The notes: a model not told the origin generated them from the sequence alone. DNA of 64,000 nt from Melampsora larici-populina 98AG31 (GCF_000204055.1 NW_006768770.1:784195-848194); one strand, 5' to 3'. Shown: positions 23,158 through 33,615, numbered from the stretch's first letter. Numbers and translations are program-made.

Positions 23158-23972
23158 CACTACAAGAAAGATAATATTTTCTGGGCAGAAAATTAAATTA
23201 TTGATACACAAAAATATTGAGAGGCCAGGAGGAGAGCAAAAAAAGAAAAAAAAATGCATCTTGTTCCCCGCGTTGAGAACTTCACTGTGCATATTTTTCC
23301 GTATTTTTACAGTCCATATTGATAAGTGTACTAACAATAAACCTCCACAATCATCCAATCACAACCTGTAACAAGCACTGAAATTTGGCTCATTAGTGTT
23401 TAGAGAAACTTTTGATTTCTGAAAATACTCATAACTTTTTCAATTCCGGTCCAAAACGCTCGATTTTGGGTGCATTGGTAAGCTGGAATTGTCCTCCAAA
23501 TAGCTCATAATAGGACCACACAGCATGCTGGTCTGCTAAAAAAGATATCACCTTTTTTATACCTTTGTACATACAGATCCATAGAATGATTGGCATACTA
23601 GCTACATAGTTCTTGATCTTATGAAAGTTCGAGAGAAAGAGTTCAGCTTTCTAATGCACTTAAAATCGAGTGTTTTGATGCAGATTTGACAAAGTTATAG
23701 GTGTTTTCAGGTATCAAAAGTTTCTCTAAACACTAATGAGCCAAATTTCAGTGCTTGTTACAGGTTGTAATTGGATGATTATGAAGGTTTATTGTTAGTA
23801 CACTAATCAATACGGACTGTAAAAATATGGAAAAATATGGAGAGTGAAGCTCTCACCGCAGGGAACAAGATGCATATTTTTATTTATTTTTTGCCCTTCT
23901 CCTGGCCTCTCAATATTTTTGTGTATCAATAATTTAATTTTCTGCCCAGAAAATATTATATTTTGTGTAGTG
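23158..23972. mobile_element. CACTA-like foldback element A, 815 bp, TSD ATA
   Basis: It starts CACTACAAGAAA and ends with TGTGTAGTG, flanked on both sides by ATA (23155-23157 and 23973-23975). A 3-bp target duplication and a CACTACAAG start are typical of the CACTA/EnSpm superfamily. The inverted arms are long, about 300 bp each, and imperfect. A subterminal hairpin ATTTTCTG-GG-CAGAAAAT lies about 15 bp in. There is no transposase. The architecture is the same as in element B (36301-37116). Confidence 0.8.
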
Positions 23973-24054
23973 ATACCCTAGAGCTTTTGACAACTGATGT
24001 GGTCTGAGACAAGCCCTAGGGCTCCAGTTTTCCTTTCAGGTCAAATGCTCCAAG

Positions 24055-24224
24055 CCTGGGACTCGAACCCAGGTCACATTCTTCTTAGTCACACTGCAGG
24101 AAATCCGCTGGCGTGAGCCTGGCTTGCGCCACCGTGACGTGAGCCACGGGCTGGCCCCGGTCTGAAGCCAGCCAGAATTTACACCGACGCCTGACGTCAG
24201 CCATTGGTCTGTTGAAGACAGCCT
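24055..24224. repeat. SINE-like repeat, copy 1, with tRNA T-arm-like sequence
   Basis: The body from CACTGC (24092) to GAAGACAGCC (about 24224) matches an inverted copy at 25605-25736 at roughly 85-90 percent by eye. Next to it, on the minus strand, lies CCTGGGTTCGAGTCCCAGG (24055-24073), a perfect tRNA T-arm with the pol III B-box GGTTCGAGTCC. A tRNA-derived SINE is the likely origin. Confidence 0.55.
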
Positions 24225-24379
24225 TGACGACTGCCACTCATCTGTTTGCATACACTTTTTGATCCTTGTCTTCATCACTTTCTATGCCACCTAACAACCT
24301 TGGCTCCTGGACCCCATTCAATTTTTCCAACTATCAAAACCTTTAAACCAGTACTCAGATTCACCAATCCGAACCGTTT

Positions 24380-24813
24380 CAAAACTCGATGCCTAAATCT
24401 AAATACATAACTGAATCCGAGTCATGGGTCACCTTCAAGGTATCTCACAAGCTCCTGAACCACATCCATCTCTTCAAGATTCAATGCCTGTGCCTAGAAA
24501 ACCACCTTGGGATTGTGAATCAAATTCTTAGGAAATCCCAAAACCTTCTCAACCACATCTGTTTTTTCAAAATACAATGCCGGCAATAAGATTCACTGAC
24601 CGGAGCCTGGGATCGATTTCAGATGGTTTGAATGTCTCACAATCAACTTATTCTCATCAACTTACTCAAAACTTACCATCAGCACCATTATCATTACCTA
24701 AATTCTCTGAATCAAGCTTAGAAGATTTCTTTCAACCTAGGCTTAAATCAACACTTGGTAACTCTGCTCAAGTTGATAAAGATCAAGAAAAAGAAATCAA
24801 TGGATTTCTTTAA
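24380..24813 (+). other. possible coding remnant, unrecognised
   Basis: Two overlapping short frames (24389-24589 and 24577-24813). The second is Ser/Gln/Pro-rich (for example SLEDFFQPRLK) and looks like protein-coding composition. Two imperfect ~40-bp repeats (GAACCACATC..TTCAA..TTCAATGCC and CAACCACATC..TTCAA..TACAATGCC) lie at 24455-24580. It sits between the inverted SINE-like copies. No family recognised. Confidence 0.25.
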
Positions 24814-25604
24814 TGATGAAGAGAGTGTCAATGATCAATTGCATTTAGAAATTTTAGTGAATTCTTCAAGACAACTGGATGAATGATTGAATGAGATAAA
24901 ATGCAAAGTAATATTCATTCTGTAATTCATGTATTTGATTGACTGAATGTTCACTTCTCGAGGCTCTTTCTTGACTTTATCAGTCTTTATCAATGAGCTG
25001 TGTACGGATGTGTCGTCTTTCATCATTCTAGCGCGCATCAATAAGTACAGTGAGATTCAGATATGATAATATCATTCAATGGATTGAGATCGTTTGAAAT
25101 CAAAATCGATTACTTACATACTTCGTTTTTCACATCCAGGCAGGTTTTAAATTTGATTCCGAGATACTTTGGACTGCTTGTATGTTCAGATTGGTTTTAA
25201 AAGGATTTTGTTAAATCAAGAGGTAAAGCAAGAGATAAATCGGTGATTTGAGATACATGAACCATTGACTATTTTTGCTCCGTTATATTTTGGATTTTGG
25301 ATATAGCAAATCAATCAATTCTTTATAGTATGTATCTCATATTTTTTAAATGTAGGATCTGATTGATTCAAGCTTTTTTCAAATTATGTATTAGATTTCT
25401 CTTTCAATGATGTCTAGGATCTGTGAGTTACTACGGATTTTGCAAAGCAAAAAAACAACTGTGCACTAGAGAGACTCAAAACACATGTTTTTGTAATAAA
25501 AGGAGAGCGATTCATATTGAGGGGTTCAGTAGCTTGATTGGATGAGCAGAGGAGGTGGCAGAGGATTGTATGAATCTGTCGTTGATGGCGTACGTCAACC
25601 AGCT

Positions 25605-25766
25605 GGATGTCTTCAACAAACCAATGGCTTACGTCAGACGTTTGTGTGAACGCTGGTTGGCTTCAGACCGGGGCCAGCCCGTGGCTCACGTCACGGTGGC
25701 GCGAGCCAGGCTCACGCCAGCGAATTTCCCGCAGTGTCATGAGCCTATACCACTAGACTATGACCG
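25605..25766. repeat. SINE-like repeat, copy 2 (inverted), with tRNA A-box-like sequence
   Basis: Inverted relative to copy 1. Beyond the shared body, the minus strand reads GGTCATAGTCTAGTGGTATA (25747-25766), like the 5' part of a tRNA gene with the A-box TAGTCTAGTGG. The two copies keep different tRNA-like pieces (B-box in copy 1, A-box in copy 2). Confidence 0.5.
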
Positions 25767-26179
25767 ATTAAAGTGACTGACCTAATAGGCAATCATCAAA
25801 GCACCCTTTCTGAGAGACATCTCCTGATCATTACTTTCACAACTTAGTAGACTTACCTAAAAAATCATAAAAATATGAAATAAGAATGAAACTGATAAAT
25901 GTACTATACTACAACTAAAAGAATTTATTAAATCATAAAAATAAGATGAAACCAAAAAGATCTCATAGGCCAAAGAGTGAAATGAGCAGAAGAACTTGTA
26001 GGAGGTACAAAAATATATTCTTATGTATTTATAAATAATCAGAAAAACTACAAATGATTGAAATTCAAAGTTGAAATGTATAATATATGTTTTTTGTTTG
26101 ATGTGAAACTTGAAATCAATATTTAGGGAATTCAATGATAGTTAAGTGATAAAAAAATATTGATCAATAAGAAAGTAAT

Positions 26180-27967
26180 TTACTTAGCAAACATGAGATC
26201 CAAGTAGTCTTTGATAGCAGCAGGAGACATATTCTTTTCATGACATGATTCCATAACCTCTTGACGAATCTTGATTCTTTCTGTTTCTACACGAGCTTCC
26301 TCAGCTTTCATCAATAGATTATTCTCTAATGTAAACTTCTCGCGCTGCCATGCTATATCTTTATCGGCCTTTTCAGCTTCCATTGTAGCTTTTGATGTTT
26401 GATGTAATTGTAATGAAAGAGCTTTGCTTTTGAATTTTTCTTTCTCCCAGATCAAATTTTTTTCACCCAAAGAGTTTTCAGCTTTGTCCTTTTTTAATTC
26501 ACGCGCCTCTTTGACATCAAGCCTGCTTGATTCACGTTTCTCCCGGGCTTCAGCTTTGCGATCTAAAAATGAAAATCGTTCTTCATCTCGATTACCAATG
26601 ATAGTAGCAGCTGGATTCTTACGTCGAGGTCGGCTATCATCAATAGGAGCCAATGGTTTCATTGGTCGATTAGCAATGGCATCAGTGCATGCCTTACATT
26701 TCTTAGTTGCCTTAACAGCCTGCTTAATTGATGGAATGTTTTTTTTCTCTGGAGGAAGTGGTGATGGAGAGCGAGTATCAGATAGAGGATGGAAATCATC
26801 GGAGTGGTGAGAAGACGGGATTGAAGCAATAGGAGAAGCGTGATGTGAAGCAATTGGAGAAGTGTGATGTGAAGCAAAATCATTGATGATTTGATCAAGC
26901 TCTGAAGTCAAGGGAGAGAGTAATCGGTTGTAGGTATCCTTGGGACTGTTGTGTACAGAAGGGAAAGGGGTTGGATTGGCAGTGTTGTTGGTTGGACCTT
27001 TGTTCATTGAATGAATTAAACCTTTGTTATCGTCCAGATGGGGATTGATTACATTATCCATGTCGTTTTCTGAAGGCTGAGAGACCGGCTTGGAATGTTT
27101 TGGTGTCATTGTTTCAAAAGTGGCGGGTGGTGCAATATTTGCTTTGTTTCCATAGATATCATCGATCGTTTTGAATTGTGGGCACATCAATTCTTGCTTC
27201 TTTCTTAATAATACCAACCCTGCCTGCTGTTCTTGCTCTGTTGTACCAGTACCAGTTGATATCAAATAACGTCTTGCTGTTGTGTATCTCTCTTTGATAC
27301 GCGTCCATCGCTTCTTGAGCTCAACTCCAGTTAAATCCATCCTGTCAGAACAGTTGGTTGTTGACTTCCGATTCTTCTGGTTGTGATGGACATTCATGAA
27401 AGTCGCAATCATGTCCCAAGCACCTGATCGACCCATTCCATCCACTGCAGTTGAGCTACCTGAGCCAAACAGTGCATTGTGATTTTCTTCCTGACCAATC
27501 ATATCGAGTAGGTATGCAAGATCATCGTCATCAAATCGTGGGCTGATGTTTAAGGTTTCATTAGGATTGGCTGGAATCGTTTGTTTGGTCGGTTTAGTTG
27601 AGTTGGAGGTGGAAGGGCCTGATTTTGGCACAATCGAAGTCGGATTTAAAGCAGAAGCAGGCTGTCTTTTGGCTGGTGTGGCTCTTGCTCTAGGAGTTGG
27701 TTTTGAACTGGAGGGGGCTGAATATAAGGATGGTAAGTTTTGATTGGACATAGGTGGGTTATTGGGTTGGGTCGAGGCATCTTGGGTTTGTTCCTTTGAT
27801 AGTCGGCTTTGTTCCTTTGATAGTCGGCTTTGTTCCTTTGATAGTCGGCTTTGTTCCTTTGATAGTCGGCTTTGTTCCTTTGATAGTCGGATTTGAGACT
27901 GAGATGGCTTTGAGCCCGGTGGAAGCCCACAGTCTATAGCTATTTGCTCCTTTGAACGCCTGACCAT
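26180..27967 (-). CDS. Myb/SANT-like DNA-binding domain protein with heptad minisatellite
   Basis: A single open frame of 595 aa. After a basic start it has five copies of a 7-residue unit (SKEQSRL, about residues 26-60), then a Pro/Ser/Thr-rich linker. A Myb/SANT-like domain follows (about residues 150-285): an Asp-rich first helix, WDMIATFMN, LTGVELKKRWTRIKERY, TGTGTTEQEQ and MCPQFKTIDDIYG, an arrangement seen in fungal Myb_DNA-bind/NAM-associated-like proteins. A Ser/His/Pro-rich region comes next. The C-terminal 130 residues are Lys/Glu-rich and predicted coiled coil. The likely role is nuclear DNA binding; Harbinger elements often bring a partner Myb-like protein, and a Harbinger transposase lies 3.4 kb away, but on the other strand. 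Whether it is a host or element gene is open. Confidence 0.7.
   Translation of the reverse strand: MVRRSKEQIAIDCGLPPGSKPSQSQIRLSKEQSRLSKEQSRLSKEQSRLSKEQSRLSKEQTQDASTQPNNPPMSNQNLPSLYSAPSSSKPTPRARATPAKRQPASALNPTSIVPKSGPSTSNSTKPTKQTIPANPNETLNISPRFDDDDLAYLLDMIGQEENHNALFGSGSSTAVDGMGRSGAWDMIATFMNVHHNQKNRKSTTNCSDRMDLTGVELKKRWTRIKERYTTARRYLISTGTGTTEQEQQAGLVLLRKKQELMCPQFKTIDDIYGNKANIAPPATFETMTPKHSKPVSQPSENDMDNVINPHLDDNKGLIHSMNKGPTNNTANPTPFPSVHNSPKDTYNRLLSPLTSELDQIINDFASHHTSPIASHHASPIASIPSSHHSDDFHPLSDTRSPSPLPPEKKNIPSIKQAVKATKKCKACTDAIANRPMKPLAPIDDSRPRRKNPAATIIGNRDEERFSFLDRKAEAREKRESSRLDVKEARELKKDKAENSLGEKNLIWEKEKFKSKALSLQLHQTSKATMEAEKADKDIAWQREKFTLENNLLMKAEEARVETERIKIRQEVMESCHEKNMSPAAIKDYLDLMFAK
27787..27891. 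repeat. 21-bp minisatellite, five copies, in frame
   Basis: The unit TTTGTTCCTTTGATAGTCGGC (21 nt) is repeated five times, the last ending GGA in place of GGC. As 21 is a multiple of three, copy-number change keeps the reading frame of the Myb-like protein. On the coding strand it gives SKEQSRL. Confidence 0.95.
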
Positions 27968-29410
27968 GATTCTGAAAGAGGAGACATCAGAAACATAAAC
28001 TTAGAAATAATGAAAAGAATAAATAAACATACCATCAATAGAAACAATTTGATAACCCAATTCAAAAGCAAAGAAGAAATAAAAGAAAAAGATAAAGAAA
28101 CGAGGTGGAGGAAATGACTTTGATTGATCGTGATTGATTTTGATTTTGATTTCAATGAATTTTGATTGATTTCGATAAAATTTGGGAAGGATATATCAAA
28201 GAATGGATGGTGGTTGGGTGATTTGAGATGGTCATTGATGTGTAGTGTGCGGTTTCCCCAAATCCGATGGGAAGGGACCTCAAAAGGTCCGGATAGTTGT
28301 TTATGAGCGTTACAAATACATATTTATTACGTATTTATAAAACGGGATGCCTAAAAAGGTGTCCCGATTTAAAAATATATACGTAAATTTTTACAAAATC
28401 ATCCAAGTTTCCAAAACGTAAAAACACGCAAAACAATGAACTTGAAACCCCCTAATATCTTTTCATTCTATTTTGTTGCTGCCCTACTACAACTCAGTGA
28501 AGAGCCGCTACGCGAAAACAATGTCAACAGAGTTTCATAGACATTGGGTGTCTGTCAATACCAAAAACAGACATGTTTGAACATATATACTCATATATAG
28601 CCAGCTGTGCCCCTGATTTTACTGTGAGATCTGGATGACGGACCAACTTTTTCATTCTTACAAACGAAGCGATGCTGGTTATGTGACTGAGATTGGAGCC
28701 GTTTACATGATATGATACTTGTGTTCATACAGATAGTATCAAGATAACAAATAAATAGTTGATAAGAATATTGAACAAATGAAACAACTCATTGCAAAGC
28801 AGCAAATGGCCAATGGGTACCCAAGTTGAACGTATATCCTGCGCTCAAATCATATCCGGATCTCGATCTCCATAATCCCCTCTCATACGCATCACAGAAC
28901 CTCAGCAGACACATGTCAGCTGATTGAAGGAGATACATAAGCAAGATATCTATACTTTTAGAGAGGTTCCGGTTGGACATCATCAGATAATGCCATCATT
29001 GCCGGAATGATATGAAGTCACGAAGAAAACTCGACTTAGCTTTTTCATTGCTTTTGTGTATCCCCTGACATAGCTCCACCTGATGTAACAGGTTTAAGAT
29101 TGGGTGGTAGTACTTGCACTACAGGTTGCCTCTGTATCTCTGATTTTGGGTTTGATCAAACTGCGACACAGCTGATTCATCGCCGGCACAATTGTATTCA
29201 TCCCAGATAAAGCAATTGGTGACTGAGGCATGCGGAGAATTTTGTTTTACAGTGAATTGGAATTCACTTATGGCAAGTTCCAACAATGGTTGTCTATACT
29301 TCCAACACACCAATAGTTGCAGGCTATGTATTTAAGATTTCTGACCTGCTCTGAAAATGACTGGATCCATGACCTGTCAGATATGGCTTCTATGATGAGT
29401 TGTGAGGAGA
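27968..29410. other. intergenic, no gene seen
   Basis: AT-rich. Short inverted repeats at about 28273-28312 (GGACCTCAAAAGGTCC) and 28342-28366 (CGGGATGCC..GGTGTCCCG). No supportable frame. Confidence 0.45.
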
Positions 29411-29418
29411 ACCAACAA

Positions 29419-29426
29419 TATAAAAG
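29419..29426 (+). promoter_or_regulatory. TATA box of the secreted-protein gene
   Basis: TATAAAAG lies about 112 bp before the ATG at 29538, with a pyrimidine-rich leader between. Distance and sequence fit a core promoter. Confidence 0.5.
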
Positions 29427-29537
29427 AGCCCATTTTGCTTGATTTCAAGGGTCTGGTAGCCCAGGCTTGTTATTGACTTTCTTTCAAGACTCTGATATCA
29501 AAGATTGCACTCCATCTCTATTTCTGCTTCACTCAGT

Positions 29538-30330
29538 ATGCATTCAATCCTTCTGTTGACTGCACTCCTCTGTGCACTACCCTTTGCCTTGGGATCACCA
29601 GGTGAGCGCTGATCTACAAATCCAGTCTCTTTATCTGCTCTACACAAGCTGTTTAGTATCTTACTTGTGTTGGTTATACATTGATACTCCCAACTGTTTA
29701 CCATTGCGTTGATAATGGATGTAGTGAACCCGTTTAATAAAGCTCGTGGGTTCTGATTCTGTATGCATGGATACTGATTCAACCAAAGATTGTATGCTGA
29801 ACCTTTGAATTCCAAAAAAGAGAGTGATGTTGGTAGAAAACTTGAACAATACCTAGAGGGACGGCCTGCAAAAGTGCCGTTCAGTGATCTCTTTGAGCCC
29901 AAGCCTAAAATCTATTACAATGGAAATGAAATGGAATTCTCAGGTTAGTGATTGATCAAAAGCAGACTTGGTATTCCCTCTCACATGCTAATAACCTCAA
30001 CTACCAGACTTTCATCACCACACTTTGGAAATGCGCTACAAGCCACGAACCGAGAAGGAGGAAGACCCAGGTATGTGACAATCAAATTTACAAGAACATT
30101 CAAAGTCATCTCACATTTACCAATTTAATACCTACCTTTTTTAAAAATCAGAACTGTGGCCGGATGACAACGAAATGATCAATCCACCCAATTCATACAC
30201 ACATTTTTGGCAATGGAAACATAATGTTGACGGTCAGACAAAGTATGGGACTGGCAAAGCAAAAATGTTGTCAGGCAGGCTAATCTTTGACACAGTAGCA
30301 CTTGTTGATACTCAAGCTTATAAAAAGTAA
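29538..30330 (+). CDS. small secreted protein, 4 exons, effector candidate
   Basis: Exons 29538-29601, 29821-29943, 30008-30070 and 30152-30330, all GT-AG with matching phase 1, giving 142 aa. Exon 1 encodes a classical signal peptide: MHSILLLTALLCALPFALGS. The mature part (about 120 aa) is hydrophilic, with acidic and aromatic runs (KPKIYYNGNEMEFS, DFHHHTLEMRY, YTHFWQWKH), and has no cysteine. No domain recognised. Small secreted proteins without known domains are common effector candidates in rusts; here secretion is seen, a role in infection is only inference. A TATA box stands 112 bp upstream. The first acceptor (CAAAAAAG) is purine-rich and is the least certain junction. Confidence 0.65.
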
Positions 30331-30926
30331 AGTAGCTCCTAACCTCGCCAAACAACCGTACCCTGTTTCCTGGAGTACTTTTCACCACCATACACGTTTA
30401 CAAATATCTACTGTAAAAACATCCACTAGTACCTTTTCTGCTGAAGAAACAACACTACCAACATAAAGTAATATTCACATTGGAATAGTGATCAACACCA
30501 CCGGCGCTCCGCCCGAGATAGCGGCAGCGGAGCGGTAGCACAGCGCGCGCTCGCTGTTTTCCCATATAGCGGGTTTTGGGCTTCACTATAGCTACAGTGA
30601 AACCCAAAAATTTATAGCGGTTTTGTTGACCACCCTGTATAGCGGTATTCCGCTGCGCTACGGGCCGCCAGAGTGACCCCGAGCGCATAGCAACAGGGAG
30701 CCACAGAGCGCCCTGTAGCACCTCGTCAGCAACGATCATATCAATGTCATCTGAAGAATCACTCACATTCTTATTGTTTTTTAATCAGCCTGTTAAAGAT
30801 TAAGTTTGTGATGAGGTTCATCATACCACTGTTGCTCCTACTGTAAGTTACTGGTCTTTATCTAGGATGGCCTAACATTGAACTCATATCAACTTTCTTT
30901 TTGATTTTCTTCAGACCGTCACCAAT

Positions 30927-31195
30927 TAAATTCAGCTACCGCAGAAGATGATGTGATTCCACCTGCAGAAGAGGAAAACATCGGAGTCGTAGATCGAGGT
31001 GTTTCAGTGTTGCTTGAGGTGAGAATTGTATCAGATGTCCCAGAAGGATCTGTAAGAGTCATCTGAGGTGTAGATACGATACTAGCATCAGGCTTAGAGG
31101 CTTGTGTCGAGTCAGTGCTAGTGGTGTCTAGGGATGATGACGGAAGTTGACGAGCTGGAGGTAAGAAAGCTCCATTGATGTCACCGATTCCTATA
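30927..31195 (-). pseudogene. FCP1-like CTD phosphatase fragment, 3' part
   Basis: The minus strand is open from an acceptor TTTATAG near 31196 to a TGA at about 30927. It starts GIGDINGAFLPPARQLP, which matches the block after the catalytic domain of FCP1-type RNA polymerase II CTD phosphatases (GxGDIN..FLP). A Ser/Thr-rich tail of about 70 residues follows. It is separated from its upstream partner (32120-32350) by SET-domain sequence, so the gene is broken. Confidence 0.5.
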
Positions 31196-31239
31196 AAGAA
31201 GTTGTCAAAGGAATGTAATCATATTGGCTAAATTCTGAG

Positions 31240-32085
31240 AAGCTACGCCACTTATTCAAATTTCATGAAGAACAGCTAAGGAAGCATATAGCTTTGTTTT
31301 ATCCAAGTTTTTGATAGCATTGTAGCACATAGCTGCAGCTAAATAAAGGTCGGCCATGTAAATCTCCAATCGCTCCTATGAGATAAAAAGACAAGATAGA
31401 ACCAGTAAGGGTTGTTAAGTCAGTTGGTCGTTGGTCAAGAGATAGATGAACAAGTGCAAACCAGCTTATAGAGCTCCAGTAAATCTTCAGCCCTACTCGT
31501 GTAAGTGTTAGCATTAGATGTTGATGACCAGTCAATCAATTCATCAAGAAGTTTCTTAAGTTGCTTTAATCAAGAGTCAGAGAATTTGATCAAATTTTCT
31601 GGTAAAGAGCAAACTGAGCATTGACATTCAAAGCCATAATGTTCACGAAGGTGAGCGCGTTGAGTTTCTGTTGGCTGTCGTATGTTCAGATCTAAGCGGT
31701 TTAAATATAACTTCATTCAACCAAGTGCAACGTTTAGCAAATGGTCCATTTCGCGAGCCTCTGAACTTACACATTGTGACGAGCTCCTGACCTACCTCTA
31801 TCTCGCGAACAGCATACATATTCAACTTCAAGGTGGTTTGATCAGTGTGATAGATTGTATTGGAGCAACAGTCATGATTTGCCCGTCTTGCACAATTCAT
31901 TCTCATGAGTGTGCACTTTCATACTCAAGACTAGAAAGTCATGACTTACAAGGCGTCCAAGAAGAGAGCCATGTAGGGCTCATCTTCTAACGTGAGCGCA
32001 AAGCTATTTTGCCAAATCACCGACATCATCCAAAATACTTCAGTTTCACCTTCACCAGGTAAGGTAGCAATTTCAGGTCTAGTTT
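31240..32085 (-). pseudogene. SET-domain methyltransferase (SET5/SMYD-like) fragment with in-frame TGA
   Basis: Pieces in order on the minus strand: about 31995-32085 (PGEGETEVFWMMSVIWQNS), an intron starting GTAAGTC, then RRANHDCCSNT and AVREIEVGQELVTM (31778-31900), which is the NHxC..N and GxEL core of a SET domain. After another intron comes HYGFECQCSVC, the post-SET Cys cluster (C-x-C-x2-C) as in SET5/SMYD proteins. Then SLPENLIKFSDS is followed by TGA (31570-31572) and, in the same frame, LKQLKKLLDELIDW and more helical sequence after a further intron. The N-terminal part of the SET domain is missing. It cannot make a complete enzyme. Confidence 0.65.
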
Positions 32086-32119
32086 CTAGTGGTCAATAAT
32101 GAATGATTTACATGGTAAA

Positions 32120-32350
32120 TACGACCAATACTAGGGCTGTATGTCCAGCTATTCCCAGACATCACCGCAATCATCAATGATGACTATCATACTGGTATTG
32201 ACAGGAAAAAGTCTGGTCAGAGATTTTTGCATCATAGCTTTCATCCAATGATGCAAAAGAGTCAGATGGGATGTTGAATTGGATGCCAATCAAACACAAC
32301 TACTCACTTCCACTTTCATCTCGACTTAGTACCCTACTGCCAAACAGTTC
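32120..32350 (-). pseudogene. FCP1-like CTD phosphatase fragment, catalytic-domain part
   Basis: Minus strand. One piece reads IDPTSELFGSRVLSRDESGS, then a donor-like GTGAGT. The next reads KSLTRLFPVNTSMIVIIDD-CGDVW. These are the conserved blocks of FCP1-homology phosphatases (ILSRDE, SL..LFP, MVVIIDDR.DVW). After DVW the frame shifts by one base (WTYSPSI follows in another frame, where the family has WSPNLI). It is partial and frameshifted. Confidence 0.65.
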
Positions 32351-32729
32351 ACTTGTGGGATCAATGATACAACAAGTCTGATGAATTTTTCACTTTTCAT
32401 AACATTCAAATCCCTTTCAATTCTTTTTTCTATCGTATTCTAAATCCTTCAAAGTCTAATCACAATGCAGTCTTATCATACTTCACTTGAAGACCTTGTA
32501 TCATTGCACATTTTTCCAAATCAATGCCCACGGAAAAAATCAAGTTTAATCGACCTGTAGTTTTTTATCCTTATACTTTAGAAATGATCACTTGTCCCTT
32601 TCTTCCGTTGACTATGATTTATGTGTAATCAAAGCTTTTGAGCGCTTTTGAACGTGAGATTTGCTCAAAGCGGAGCGGAGCAATTCAAAAGATCGCACCA
32701 CTCTCATGAGTCATAGCGCCTTAAAAAAA

Positions 32730-33495
32730 GGCAATTGATAAACTACGCCGGCCAGAAACCAGGAGCGACGCCGGTTTTTCTTAGCTCGGACTCTGATGGA
32801 AGTTATACAGTGTGTATACAGAGGCACTTTGCCTCTAAACGGTGAGAGGTACCTGTAAGGGCTTCCGTAAGACTCTGAAGCCGGGTTTTGGGATTGAAAG
32901 TGGGCGTCATCCGTTCCAAATTGTTATAGGTTTCTTTGAGACTGATCACGGAAGATCTCAAGCTGTCCATGTTGGACCATAAAGTGAAAGGTACGCTCGA
33001 GAGCTCTCGAGCGTACGGGATGGCTATGTTTCCAGCTGACAATGATGGCTTTTGAGATAACACATCAAACCTTTCAATATCAGAAAAGCCGTGCATTGTA
33101 ATCAAGGTCCCATAATGTGTACATAGATTCTGCTCTACAGCTTTCTCTTTTTCTCGTCTTTACTTCCCTTTCAATTGGAACCTTCAAAGAAATACCTCAA
33201 TTCTTGCCCCAAGTCCTCTCTATCTATGGTGTTTATCAAAACAAATCATCGGATAGGCTTTTTTGCAAACAAACCCGAAGCTGATTGTGAGCAACCACCA
33301 CAACTACACTCGGCTTCACATAGGGAAGTCGGTGTCAGAAAGGTTTTGACCGTCATTATAACATTCAGAATCCGGCTTCAGAATGTTTCTGAAGCCTTTA
33401 CAGGCCGCTCCGACCTGTATAACTTCCATCAGAGTCCGAGCTAAGAAAAACCGGCGTCGCTCCTGGTTTCTGGCCGGCGTAGTTTATCAATCGCC
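32730..33495. mobile_element. inverted-repeat unit with 81-bp near-perfect arms
   Basis: 32730-32810 and 33415-33495 are reverse complements with about one mismatch by eye; the arms include ACTACGCCGGCCAGAAACC and GGACTCTGATGGAAG. Weaker inverted similarity continues inward (GGCTTC..CTGAAGCCGG). At 33373-33395 lies a hairpin GGCTTCAGAA/TTCTGAAGCC. The interior (about 600 bp) has no gene. It is nested in the larger composite segment. Confidence 0.75.
32991..33016. repeat. 26-bp perfect palindrome
   Basis: GTACGCTCGAGAG is followed at once by its reverse complement CTCTCGAGCGTAC. It is located near the middle of the inverted-repeat unit 32730-33495. Confidence 0.9.
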
Positions 33496-33615
33496 TAAAA
33501 AAAATAGCGGCACGATTAGTGATTTCTCGTAGCGCTGAAACGCTCCGCTCGTGAAATTTCGAAATATAGCGGGGCGCCGGTGGTGTTGCCTTCACTATAA
33601 AAATCCATTGATCAA

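Larger units (their letters stand above)
30490..33590. mobile_element. possible 3.1-kb composite inverted-repeat element carrying host-gene fragments
   Basis: CAACACCACCGGCGC with a following CCGC at about 30493 recurs inverted (GCGGGGCGCCGGTGGTGTTG) near 33570-33590. Both ends continue with repeated TATAGCGG motifs (about six in the ends). Between them lie broken pieces of two cellular genes on the minus strand (FCP1-like and SET-like) and a nested inverted-repeat unit at 32730-33495. A single TE with captured gene fragments would explain this; I did not find a target-site duplication. Confidence 0.4.

Noticed and set aside
23146..23358. Short frames inside the foldback elements (also 36142-36429, 36660-36881)
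   Set aside because: They lie in inverted-repeat arms and change between the two arms; not coding.
24055..24073. A complete tRNA gene
   Set aside because: Only the T-arm is present; no matching acceptor, D-arm or anticodon arm.
30808..30983. ATG followed by Leu-rich residues (MRFIIPLLLLL) and a GTAAGT donor, like a second signal peptide on +
   Set aside because: The next exon in the required phase meets a stop after about 11 codons, and the opposite strand carries the FCP1-like fragment.
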